Source of the DNA: UBA2266 sp964406945
GTDB lineage: Bacteria > Planctomycetota > Phycisphaerae > Sedimentisphaerales > Anaerobacaceae
Reading direction: 5' to 3'
Length of the DNA: 35,863 nucleotides
NCBI GenBank assembly: GCA_964406945.1
Contig: CAYOTO010000035.1
Coordinates: 1 to 35,863, forward strand
The notes under the pieces were generated by a model. The model had not been told where the DNA came from and made no database searches. It saw only the letters and a list, made by a program, of their open reading frames with translations. Positions 23,937 through 31,889 of this stretch are shown one piece after another (the stretch's first letter is position 1; every line of letters begins with the position of its first letter). Position numbers and translations under genes: made by a program.

Positions 23937-25490
23937 TTAATCTCCTTGTATCGATTGGAGTTTTTTTGGGTTGAACCTGGACAACACGATTGCAACCAAC
24001 ATTAGTGCCGCGGTACCGGTGGCGCCGATTATGATGGGATCGAGAGTGCATTCGAGTCTCTTCATCCACCCGGGCGCATACAGTTCGAAAGGCTTGAAGC
24101 TGCTGCGGGCAAAGGTGCACCATGCTATCACAGCTATGCTCGAACCGATAGCAGCCAGTCCCTGCCACAGCCTCAGCCGAATCTTCAGCAGAGAAAGTAT
24201 AAACAACCCCAGCATTCCGCCGCCGAAGATGCCCGAAATCTGCCACCAGACGTTAAGCGCGCTCTCGGCCCGGATCATCAATACGGCGAAACCGGTCCCG
24301 ACAAGCCCGTAAACAACCGTCGCACCTCGCAGCAGGCCGATGCTCTGACGTTCTGTCATGTCGGGGTTGATATAGCGTTTGTGAAAGTCCAGCAGCCACA
24401 CCGTTGCCGAGCAGTTCAGAGCCGAATCCACGGTGCTCATGGCCGCTGCCACAATCGCAGCGACAATCAGCCCGCGAAGGCCCTCCGGCACCTGGGTCGC
24501 TATGTAATGCGGAAACACCTGATCGCCTTTGACCACCGTTTCGGGCAGATCCAGACCGCCCTGGGCGTTGTACAACGCAAAAAGCGCCGTGCCGATGTAA
24601 AGAAAGATTGCCGTGAGGGGGATGTATATCGCCATTGCGATCCAGACGGACTTCTTCGCCCGCGCCTCGGTCGGCACCGAGCAGTATTTCTGCACGTAGT
24701 TCTGGTCCGCCAGGAGATTCCGTAGGTTTTCGGTAATCCCGAAGATGATCATCACCAAGATCGTGCGGTTGGCCAGAGTCTTCGGGGCGTCGAACGACGC
24801 AGCGAGCGATCCGAGACTGAATTTCGATTGCTCCAGGGCGATATCCATAAGCGGCTCGGCGCCGGACCATACGCGCCTGGACAGAGCGACCGTACAGAAA
24901 AGTATGCCGACAATCATCACGATAGACTGCATCACGTCGGTCCAGATGACGGCCTCCATGCCTCCCAGCAGAGTGTAAACGATGGTCACCAGGCCTATTA
25001 CGACGATGACCGTCGCAACCGTTTCCATGCCGCTCGATTCCAGAAATGTGCTCAGCAACAGACTGACCAGGTAGAGTATGACCGCCACCCGTCCGATCAT
25101 GTAAAGCAGGAACGAAAGCGCCGCATATAACCTGCCCCAGGCGCCGAGCCGCTCTTCCAGAAATGAATAGACGCTGATAAGGTTCTTTCTGCGGTAGTAC
25201 CCGACGGCATAGCGACAGGCCAGCCACGCGACCGGAATAATGCAGAGGCTGAATATGAGAGGATGCCAGTTGCTGTCGTATGCGACGCCTGGCGTGGCTA
25301 TGTAGCTGATGCTGCTGGTGTAGGCGCTCATGACCGCAAGTCCCGCCGCCCAGGCCGGTATCGTGCGATCGGCAACCATGAACTGCTCGGAGGTGCGGCA
25401 TTTGCGGCGGTAATAAATCCCCATGCCCACAAGAACCAGGCAGTACAGCCCAAGCACCCCGATATCCAGCAGTTCGAGTTTGCCCTGCAT
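23937..25490 (-). CDS. Sodium:solute symporter (SSS family)
   Basis: 517 residues with about 13 membrane segments. The ATG at 25490 follows AAGGAG by 9 bases; the TTG at 25508 would put that site inside the gene. Typical features: FMVADRTIPAWAAGLAVMSAYTSSISYIATPG in the first 75 residues (unwound TM1 region for Na+), GGMEAVIWTDVMQ near 180 and the Ser/Thr-rich Na+ site segment AAAMSTVDSALN near 365. SSS members carry sugars, sialic acid, proline, pantothenate and others. Next to a DapA/NanA-family lyase a sugar-acid or sialic-acid-like substrate is the best guess, but this is inference. It follows the lyase by 30 bases. Confidence 0.93.
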   Translation of the reverse strand: MQGKLELLDIGVLGLYCLVLVGMGIYYRRKCRTSEQFMVADRTIPAWAAGLAVMSAYTSSISYIATPGVAYDSNWHPLIFSLCIIPVAWLACRYAVGYYRRKNLISVYSFLEERLGAWGRLYAALSFLLYMIGRVAVILYLVSLLLSTFLESSGMETVATVIVVIGLVTIVYTLLGGMEAVIWTDVMQSIVMIVGILFCTVALSRRVWSGAEPLMDIALEQSKFSLGSLAASFDAPKTLANRTILVMIIFGITENLRNLLADQNYVQKYCSVPTEARAKKSVWIAMAIYIPLTAIFLYIGTALFALYNAQGGLDLPETVVKGDQVFPHYIATQVPEGLRGLIVAAIVAAAMSTVDSALNCSATVWLLDFHKRYINPDMTERQSIGLLRGATVVYGLVGTGFAVLMIRAESALNVWWQISGIFGGGMLGLFILSLLKIRLRLWQGLAAIGSSIAVIAWCTFARSSFKPFELYAPGWMKRLECTLDPIIIGATGTAALMLVAIVLSRFNPKKLQSIQGD

Positions 25491-25520
25491 CCTGATGCGC
25501 TCCTTCAATTGCCTCGACCG

Positions 25521-26450
25521 TCAGTTGCGTTCGATACCGAGTTCCTCGAGATTGGCCTTTATCACCGCCCGCTCCTGATCGCGAAAGCTGTGAAAGGGCT
25601 CTGCCAGAAAATCGCTGCAGATTCCCAGGCACGCCAGAGCACACTTGAGGCCCTTCAAAAAGCTCGACCGGTAACGTCCCACCCTGTATATTTTCTCGTT
25701 TATCTGCATTGCCCGGCTGTGGAGGGTTTCCAGCCGCTCCCGATCGCCCGAGACGGCCGCTTCATACAATTCCACGTACAGCCGTGGAACCAGATTAGCC
25801 GCTCCGGGCACACCGCCGTGAGCACCGAGCAGCAGCGTCTCAGCCAGCATCGCCTCCGGACCGTTCAAGACCGTGAAATCGAGTCGGTCTTTCAGGGCCG
25901 CAAGCAGGTTTTTAAAATACTCCAGATCCGCCGAACTGTCCTTGATACCGATGATCCCGTCCATATCGGCGGCCTTTCGTACCGTTTCGACTGCGAACGC
26001 AGGCGGTGCATAAGGCATGTTATAAAGCAGTAACGGCAAACGCACCTCCGCCGTAAGGTGGCTCAGATACTCCAGCAGCTCCTCCTGACCGGCTGGAAAG
26101 TAGTACGGCGCGGCCAGAACAACGGCATCGGCCCCGGCTTCAGCCGCTTTGTGAGCCAGATTCACCGATTCGGCGAAGCATGTGTCGCTGATCCCGACCA
26201 GCACCGGTACGCGGCCGTGTACAATATCGCAGACCCGCGCAACCAGTTCATGTCGCAGTCGATGGCTTAAACTCGGCGCTTCACCGGTTGTGCCGAGTAC
26301 AAACACCCCATGCACGCCACCGCCGATCACGTGCTCGTAAAGCCGGTTGAGTCCTTCCGTGTCCAGGCTGTCTTTGTCCGACAGCGGTGTAACCATCGGC
26401 GGGATTATGCCCCGAAGGGGCATGGACAACTGGTGCTGGTTTTTCTGCAT
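25521..26450 (-). CDS. DapA/NanA-family aldolase (dihydrodipicolinate synthase-like lyase)
   Basis: 309 residues, near the family norm of 290-305. A class I aldolase TIM barrel: GTTGE at 53-57, catalytic Y143 in LLYNMP and the Schiff-base K170 in GIIGIKDSS. Members cleave or make pyruvate-containing substrates (dihydrodipicolinate, N-acetylneuraminate, 2-keto-3-deoxy sugar acids). The neighbouring symporter and secreted glycan-type protein favour a catabolic sugar-acid or sialic-acid lyase over lysine synthesis. Start at ATG 26450; an internal ATG at 26421 begins closer to the conserved PLRGIIPPMVTPL and is possible. First gene of a three-gene unit. No clear promoter is seen upstream; instead there is a gene remnant. 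Confidence 0.88.
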   Translation of the reverse strand: MQKNQHQLSMPLRGIIPPMVTPLSDKDSLDTEGLNRLYEHVIGGGVHGVFVLGTTGEAPSLSHRLRHELVARVCDIVHGRVPVLVGISDTCFAESVNLAHKAAEAGADAVVLAAPYYFPAGQEELLEYLSHLTAEVRLPLLLYNMPYAPPAFAVETVRKAADMDGIIGIKDSSADLEYFKNLLAALKDRLDFTVLNGPEAMLAETLLLGAHGGVPGAANLVPRLYVELYEAAVSGDRERLETLHSRAMQINEKIYRVGRYRSSFLKGLKCALACLGICSDFLAEPFHSFRDQERAVIKANLEELGIERN

Positions 26451-26674
26451 GTATCGGGTTCCCTGGCTTTTTCGCTGAGTTTCTCACAAATGGCGGCAAA
26501 TTCAAGTATCTTTTCGGCGAACGCTTCGCTCTCGATACCGGCGACAGGGAGCATATCGGCGGCTGCAGCGGCAATGGCCTTATTTGCCGGAGCAGGGTCG
26601 GTCCATATATGACAGTCTGCCTGAACAATTCTCCGGTAAGAATTCTTTCCTTCCGCACAGCAGTTGTGTCGCAA
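26405..26674 (-). pseudogene. Remnant resembling a ZnuA/TroA metal-binding protein
   Basis: A frame on the same strand as the lyase gene and overlapping its start. It contains ADCHIWTDPAPANKAIA, then helical ADMLPVAGIESEAFAEKI and EFAAICEKLSEKARE. This resembles the middle of zinc/manganese ABC-transporter binding proteins, where DPHxWLDPxNA is followed by a long helix with the same spacing. Only about 60 residues look related. The N-terminal metal-binding half and the C-terminal half are absent, and the 3' end is simply the lyase start region read in another frame. No SD or ATG (TTG at best). I read it as a decayed fragment left by a rearrangement; chance resemblance cannot be excluded. Confidence 0.35.
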
Positions 26675-26713
26675 ACGATAGTAGAGGCGATGCCGATATG
26701 TTTTGGCTTCAGG

Positions 26714-26742
26714 TTGTTGATTCTACCAGGCCTGTTTATAAT
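26714..26742 (+). promoter_or_regulatory. queG promoter, predicted leaderless transcript
   Basis: TTGTTG (26714-26719), 17-base spacer, perfect TATAAT (26737-26742). Seven bases past the -10 is the A of the queG ATG at 26749, so transcription should start at or within a base or two of the initiation codon. No Shine-Dalgarno is present, consistent with a leaderless mRNA. Confidence 0.65.
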
Positions 26743-26748
26743 TTGACC

Positions 26749-27687
26749 ATGATAGAGAACGAAACAATCTGCAAGAAGGCCCGGGAACTCGGTTTCGATG
26801 CCGCCGGCGTTACACACGCAGGTCTCATTGATGCGGATGATATAGAGCGATTCAGAAAATGGCTTAATCGCGGCTGCGCGGGCGATATGCGTTATCTGCT
26901 TCGGAATTTCGACAAGCGTGTGAATCCGGCCAAATTGCTGGATCGTGCCCGGTCTGTAATTGTGGTGGCCCTGAGCTATAAAATTGCCGCTGAACCCGCG
27001 GTCGGGCGGAGAACTGCAAAGATATCGCGATACGCTCAGTTCCAGGACTATCATGGCTTTATGAAGACCCTTTTGAGGCAATTGGCAAAGTTCATTGCTT
27101 CCGAAAGCGGCCTCGCCTGCGGATTCAAGCTATGCGTCGATTCGGTTCCTCTGGCGGAGCGGGCGTTGGCTAAACGGGCCGGCCTGGGCTTCATAGGCAA
27201 AAATCACATGCTCATAAACCCGCAACTCGGGCCTGAAGTATTTCTGGGCGAGATCATCACAACCGCTGAAGTAGAGCCGAATGAGCCGGCGCAGGGAGAT
27301 TGCGGCGACTGCCGAAAATGTATCGAGGCCTGTCCGACCGGCGCACTCTCGGGGCAGGGATGCTTCGATGCGACCCGCTGCATAAGCTATCTGACGATAG
27401 AGCACAAGGGTGAGATACCGGCCGGGATGCGGGCCGCGATCGGCGACCGGCTCTACGGATGCGACAGATGCGTAAACGCCTGTCCTTACTGGCGAAGCGC
27501 CCCTGCCCGCTCGAACAAAGCCTTCGAGCACGTCGGCGAACGCGCCGGATTTGATCCGGCTGACGTGCTTCAGATGACGCCCGAGCAATTTGAGAGGATG
27601 TTCTCCGATTCGCCTATCGAACGTCTGGGGCCGGACAGGCTAAAACGCAACGCGCAAGTCTGCCTCGATAACATTCGGAGTGATTAG
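26749..27687 (+). CDS. queG: Epoxyqueuosine reductase
   Basis: 312 residues. QueG reduces epoxyqueuosine to queuosine in the tRNA wobble position, with a cobalamin and two [4Fe-4S] clusters. Visible: VDSVPLAERALAKRAGLGFIGKN (residues about 127-149, cobalamin/active-site Asp), the ferredoxin-like CGDCRKCIEACPTGAL and the second YGCDRCVNACPYW. These are the family hallmarks. It is at the short end of the family (some members run to 350-400 with a C-terminal HEAT-like part, which is missing here). The start is placed at the ATG at 26749 because family similarity begins there and a promoter lies directly upstream; the frame is open to 26584. No other queuosine gene is nearby. Confidence 0.93.
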   Translation: MIENETICKKARELGFDAAGVTHAGLIDADDIERFRKWLNRGCAGDMRYLLRNFDKRVNPAKLLDRARSVIVVALSYKIAAEPAVGRRTAKISRYAQFQDYHGFMKTLLRQLAKFIASESGLACGFKLCVDSVPLAERALAKRAGLGFIGKNHMLINPQLGPEVFLGEIITTAEVEPNEPAQGDCGDCRKCIEACPTGALSGQGCFDATRCISYLTIEHKGEIPAGMRAAIGDRLYGCDRCVNACPYWRSAPARSNKAFEHVGERAGFDPADVLQMTPEQFERMFSDSPIERLGPDRLKRNAQVCLDNIRSD

Positions 27688-27848
27688 GCTGTGATGCGCG
27701 TCCTATAAGCAGGGCATGGTCGCAAATCGTCGCTGAAAGCTGCATTTGAGCCGAACAGGCTGCGTTTCTACTCAACCAACCGCCCGAACTAACCGAAAAG
27801 CGGGCTGAAAGGAAAGGTTCGGTCCGAAGGGTTTTCAAAGGAGCGGCT

Positions 27849-28046
27849 ATGGACGATTACAACAACAAGCGGTACACGATAGGCATTCGCAAATCCATGG
27901 AATACCCCCACCTGATTACGCTCTACAAAAAAGACTGGAACAATGAGGCGGCCTGGAACCGTCTCGTAGCTGAACTGAACCTGCCGAGCGATACCCCGCA
28001 GGTCGGCCTGCTGCTTTCCAAAGGCGGCGTAAAAGCCGGCGTTTAA
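27849..28046 (+). CDS. Small hypothetical protein, 65 residues
   Basis: AAAGGAG lies 6 bases before the ATG at 27849, a strong ribosome site. The sequence starts MDDYNNKRYTIGIRK and contains YKKDWNNEAAWNRLVAEL and ends LLLSKGGVKAGV. No Cys, no signal peptide, no membrane segment; mixed charge, probably a small soluble fold. GC-rich third positions match the neighbours, supporting real coding. I do not recognise the family. It stands alone, 161 bases after queG, and the region before it has no clear promoter. Confidence 0.6.
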   Translation: MDDYNNKRYTIGIRKSMEYPHLITLYKKDWNNEAAWNRLVAELNLPSDTPQVGLLLSKGGVKAGV

Positions 28047-28642
28047 CATCAGCCGGTCCTCAGATCAGATCCCCAGACAGCTTTCCAACCTGTGTCCCCC
28101 CTGCCGACAGTCGCGCTCATTCCGTAAGATGCGGTCCACTTCTACACTAATCCCGCCCAAACGTGCATAACTCCATCCGCGCTTTGGCCTTACCTGTTAT
28201 TGTCTGTTTGAAGCAAAGACGAATGTGCGGGCATGAAAAAGACCTGTACTGTTTCCGTCAGCACCGTATCGGCAATCTGCTGATCGGTCGATATTTGCGG
28301 GTCGCGACTGCTGATGCGCTGAAGTGCCCGGCCTGCGACAAGGAAGTAGCGGCCGTTCGGGCGGCGTTCGACCGGCATCGGCGGGAAATTCCTTACAAAT
28401 ACCGCTAAAATCCCGAAAGTCTGTAATTTTTCGGCGCCTCACGCGTAATCTATATAAATGAGTCGCGCCGACAATCCATGCAGAGTCGCCGTTTGCAGTC
28501 GCCGGCGGTTTGCATCGTGAAAAAAAATGACAAATGTTGTACGCCGCACAGATCAGCGGTTACTATTCATCAAGAGGGTTCGCATGTACAGGACGAGCCC
28601 GAAAATGGGGTGTGTCAAAGCATTTTAAGGAAAGGAGAAATC
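28047..28642 (+). other. Intergenic stretch with one doubtful small frame
   Basis: About 600 bases between the 65-residue gene and the His-tail secreted protein gene. It contains the small frame listed at 28223-28408 and, near 28445, a TATATAA stretch that could be a -10 box without a good -35. No RNA gene or repeat was recognised. Confidence 0.4.
28223..28408 (+). CDS. Possible small Cys-containing protein, 61 residues
   Basis: ATG at 28223 to TAA at 28408. The frame reads MCGHEKDLYCFRQHR, then LKCPACDKEVAAVRAAF, ending in REIPYKYR. Four Cys, two of them in CPAC, plus His could bind a metal in a small ribbon. Codons end mostly in G or C like real genes here. There is no good ribosome site (only AAAGAC upstream), and an in-frame GTG at 28163 exists. 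Doubtful; listed because the composition looks coding. Confidence 0.35.
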   Translation: MCGHEKDLYCFRQHRIGNLLIGRYLRVATADALKCPACDKEVAAVRAAFDRHRREIPYKYR

Positions 28643-30553
28643 ATGAGTAATTCCGGAGGCATCAAGGGCAGGATTCTGGCGATTCTGATCGTCGTCACAA
28701 TGACAACCGGTGTGTTTGCCGGGCGGGGCGGAGGACGAGGGCCCCTGCAAGTCATTCCGAAAGAGACCCTGTTCTGCGTGAGATTCAACAATTTTAACCA
28801 GACTTGTGACGCCCTGACGGATTTTTTCGAGGATATAGCGGAAGATGAGGACGTCGACGTTAAGGGCAAGTTGCTGGAAGATTTCAGTGAGGCGCTCGGC
28901 GGCGAAAGGCCCAGGGGCATTAGAATGAACGGAAGTTTTACGCTGTTCGCCGTCGATCTTCCGAGCGAGGAGCAGTCCCCCAACCCGTTCAAAAACATCT
29001 TCGTCGGCGTGATGATGCCGCTATGGAAATGGGAAAACTTCATTCTGAGAAATCCCAACGTCCGCAAACCGGACGAGCAGGGCATTGCAATGATCGCCGA
29101 AGAGGATGAAGAAGAGTTTGCCGCGGCCCATGTGAGTCATTTCGTAGTCGTTACGAAGGCCGAGAATCGAGAAAAGCTGATCCGTGTCAGGCGGATGATG
29201 AACCGGCGCGGCCCAAAGCTGCGAAGCCAGCTCGACGAGGTGGAAAAGCAGGTGACGATAGATGCGCCGATATGGCTCTATGTCAACGTTGCAAAAGCGT
29301 ATGAAAAGCTCGGCCCGATGCTCGAGGCCCAGCTCGAAGGCATGAAGATGATGATGAGCCGGCAGCCGCCGCAGCAAACCGGCATAACGAATCCGGCCGC
29401 GTTGATGGACTTCTACGGCGAAATCATCAAAATGATGCTGGAAGGAACCGATCATTTGAGCATTGCGATAGAACCGGATGACGATGCCGCCAGGTTTACG
29501 CTCAGAAGCAACACCGTCGAAGGCTCGCTTCTTTCCAGGCTGATGGTCGAGCCGGCGGGCGGTGATCTCGAAGGACTGCTTGGCTATCTTGACAACGGCG
29601 CTTTCTGCAATCTGGTCGGCAAGATCGGCAAGGACAGCATGCGTCTGGCATACAACGAGTTGATAGATCTCATGGCCGAACTCGGCCCGGATACACTCAC
29701 AGAAGCCGATGTCGCGAAAATGCGGGAACTTACCAAAAAGAGCATAAACGCAATCGGCGACACGTTGGCGATTTCCATTAAAGCCGGCGGCGACGCCTCT
29801 TTGTTCTCCATGAAATACATCCTCGAAGTAAGCGACGAGCAGGCCTTCGAGCAAGCGATCGAGCAGGAACTTGAAATGATCAAAAGCGGTATGATCAACA
29901 AGTTCTACAAGGGCCTCGGAATGGACCTCAAGATTGATGCCGAGTGGCAAAGAAGCACCTATAAGGGCGTGCAGATCAGCTCGGCCGTTCTCAAATTCCA
30001 GATCGGCGACGCCGACTCCGAGCAGAACGAGGCGCTGCAGAAGATGTGGGGCGAAGGTCTCAAGTATAACTGGGCCGTGCTCGAAGGCTATGCAGCTTAT
30101 TCGATGGGTTCAAACACCGACGAGATCATACGCACCCTTATCGACCAGATCAGGACCGGCGGTCCCGACGAATTGGCTTCGGAAATCGAAGAAGCGATAG
30201 ATTTGCTGGGAGAGGACAAAGAGGATGCCGATTACGACTTCGGGGGTACGGTCAATGTGGTCAGGTTGATGAATTTGGCGGGCGGCTTTGTCGGTGCACA
30301 GGCCGGTGCAGATGTCGAACCAATGAATCTCGATACCGACAGCAATGTAGTATTCGCAGGCAATGTCAGAGATGGGGTCCTGCAGGTAGAGACAGTCGTG
30401 CCCAAAGAGCACATCATCGAAGTCAAAGCCGCAGGCGAGGAATTCGGCAAGAAGATGCAAAAAGCAATGGGAATGAAAGCCTCACCCGGCCACGACGGCC
30501 ATGATGAAGACCATGACCATGAAGACGAACATGAGGATCACGATGATAACTGA
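28643..30553 (+). CDS. Secreted protein with C-terminal His/Asp/Glu-rich tail
   Basis: 636 residues. AAAGGAG lies 5 bases before the ATG at 28643; the frame is open to 28478 but that part has no start signals. Residues about 10-33 form a signal peptide (RILAILIVVTMTTGVFA). The mature part begins GRGGGRGPLQVIPKETLFCVRFNNFNQ, which recalls DUF3352-type exported proteins, with a long alpha/beta body (repeated EEL/MxxLI segments) but no active site I can name. The last ~22 residues are GHDGHDEDHDHEDEHEDHDDN, a probable metal-binding tail (Zn, Ni or Cu by analogy with His-rich tails). Seems a single gene with its own terminator at 30592. Confidence 0.8.
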   Translation: MSNSGGIKGRILAILIVVTMTTGVFAGRGGGRGPLQVIPKETLFCVRFNNFNQTCDALTDFFEDIAEDEDVDVKGKLLEDFSEALGGERPRGIRMNGSFTLFAVDLPSEEQSPNPFKNIFVGVMMPLWKWENFILRNPNVRKPDEQGIAMIAEEDEEEFAAAHVSHFVVVTKAENREKLIRVRRMMNRRGPKLRSQLDEVEKQVTIDAPIWLYVNVAKAYEKLGPMLEAQLEGMKMMMSRQPPQQTGITNPAALMDFYGEIIKMMLEGTDHLSIAIEPDDDAARFTLRSNTVEGSLLSRLMVEPAGGDLEGLLGYLDNGAFCNLVGKIGKDSMRLAYNELIDLMAELGPDTLTEADVAKMRELTKKSINAIGDTLAISIKAGGDASLFSMKYILEVSDEQAFEQAIEQELEMIKSGMINKFYKGLGMDLKIDAEWQRSTYKGVQISSAVLKFQIGDADSEQNEALQKMWGEGLKYNWAVLEGYAAYSMGSNTDEIIRTLIDQIRTGGPDELASEIEEAIDLLGEDKEDADYDFGGTVNVVRLMNLAGGFVGAQAGADVEPMNLDTDSNVVFAGNVRDGVLQVETVVPKEHIIEVKAAGEEFGKKMQKAMGMKASPGHDGHDEDHDHEDEHEDHDDN

Positions 30554-30591
30554 TTGAACCGCGCAGCGGTTTTCCATCGGTTGCGATAATA

Positions 30592-30630
30592 AAGGGCCGG
30601 AGCAAGCGTTTGTTTCGGCCCTTATTTCAT
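30592..30630 (+). terminator. Intrinsic terminator after the His-tail protein gene
   Basis: AAGGGCCG (30592-30599) pairs perfectly with CGGCCCTT (30616-30623), 8 bp, loop of 16 bases that can pair further, followed by ATTTCAT. It lies 39 bases past the stop. The T-tract is modest. Confidence 0.7.
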
Positions 30631-30749
30631 AAGCGGATGTTGGCTGCTTGAATCCGGAGACCGGTCGCAGTAATATTGCACCAGCCCAAGCGTCCAAATT
30701 GCTCTAATGCGCCGCGCTCGGTGCTGATTTGGATTTTATAAGGATAGAC

Positions 30750-31889
30750 ATGAAAATAGAACTCGTATTAGTTGTCACAGCAATCTGCGCAAACATTCTG
30801 CCGGCGGCGGAAAGACCGGTCGCCGAGCGCATCGAGGCTCGGACTTTTCCGTCGGTATTTCAGGCGTGGTCCGGCGTCGAGGGCGTGGCGGGCGATGAAC
30901 GGCAGAAGGCGGCCAGGCACGATCTTCTCTGGCATGGCGTTTCCTGGTTCGGCCTGCAATGGAAAACGTCGCCCCGGGGCCTGGCGGTAAGTATCGCCGC
31001 CGAGAGCATCAGCCGCGGGATGGAGAAACGCCGGCGGCTGCTGGAGCTGAATCCCAACATGATTCTGATAGCCGAGATTCGCTACCGCGACGCTCACGAG
31101 AGTTTCCTCGGAAAGGGGCACGAATGGTGGGCCAGGGACGCGGACTCCAAGGTAAAAGTCGGCTGGGAGGAGGGTAACTATCTGCTGCTGGACTATGAAA
31201 ACCCTGAATATCGCAGTCATGTGGCCGCCCGCGCCGCGGCGGTTGCCTCGACCGGTGTTGTCGACGGCATAATGCTGGACTGGTGGCGCGACGATGAGCA
31301 TAGGCTGGATCTGATCAGACGCATTCGTCGTGCGGTCGGTGAATACTTCCTGATCATCGGAAATGCCAACGACCGCAAAACGCCTCGAACAGCCGAATAT
31401 ATCAACGGTTACTTCATGGAATGCTACAGAACCCGGAATGCCGAAGATTGGAGGCGAATCGCAGAAACTCTGGATTGGGCCGATAAGAAGCTTCGCCCGC
31501 CGCGGATCAACTGCCTGGAGACCTGGTTTCACGACTCGCGCAATGATTTGAATCTGATGCGGGCAACAACCACTTTGTCATTGACTCACAGCAACGGCTA
31601 TTGTCTTTTCTCCGACCCCAACCCCCTGCCGACTCCGGACCATCGCCACAACTGGTACGATTTCTGGAACGCGGATCTCGGCAAACCTGCCGGGCACGGC
31701 CGCAAACTGCCCGACGGTTCAATCGTAAGGCGATTTGACAAGGGCCTGGTGCTCTACAATCCACTGGGAAACAAGACGGTCACAATTAGTTTCGACGATG
31801 AGAGAACGAGTGTCGCCACCGGTCGGACCGCAAGGTCACATTCCGTTAGCCCCTGCGACGGCGATATCTTTCTGGAAGACCCAAAATGA
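30750..31889 (+). CDS. Secreted putative glycoside hydrolase, GHL15-like
   Basis: 379 residues. The ATG at 30750 follows AAGGATAGAC; the TTG at 30729 is not needed. Residues 1-20 are a signal peptide. The rest resembles a TIM-barrel of the hypothetical glycosyl hydrolase group GHL15 (PF14885): MILIAEIRYRDAHESFLGKGHEWW, then VVDGIMLDWWRDDEHRLDL with the conserved Asp at the end of a barrel strand, IIGNANDRKTP and YFMECYR with a candidate catalytic Glu. No enzyme activity is established for most of this group. The 3' end overlaps the next gene by 4 bases, so the two are translated together. Confidence 0.75.
   Translation: MKIELVLVVTAICANILPAAERPVAERIEARTFPSVFQAWSGVEGVAGDERQKAARHDLLWHGVSWFGLQWKTSPRGLAVSIAAESISRGMEKRRRLLELNPNMILIAEIRYRDAHESFLGKGHEWWARDADSKVKVGWEEGNYLLLDYENPEYRSHVAARAAAVASTGVVDGIMLDWWRDDEHRLDLIRRIRRAVGEYFLIIGNANDRKTPRTAEYINGYFMECYRTRNAEDWRRIAETLDWADKKLRPPRINCLETWFHDSRNDLNLMRATTTLSLTHSNGYCLFSDPNPLPTPDHRHNWYDFWNADLGKPAGHGRKLPDGSIVRRFDKGLVLYNPLGNKTVTISFDDERTSVATGRTARSHSVSPCDGDIFLEDPK

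Noticed and set aside
24253..25644. 463-residue minus-strand frame across the symporter gene
   Set aside because: Out-of-frame reading of the symporter gene, Arg/His/Gly-rich, with no membrane segments or domain.
26281..27081. 266-residue minus-strand frame across queG and the lyase start
   Set aside because: Mostly antisense to queG, whose iron-sulfur motifs establish the plus strand as coding.
29021..29950. 309-residue minus-strand frame opposite the His-tail protein gene
   Set aside because: Antisense shadow; the plus-strand gene has an SD, signal peptide and terminator.
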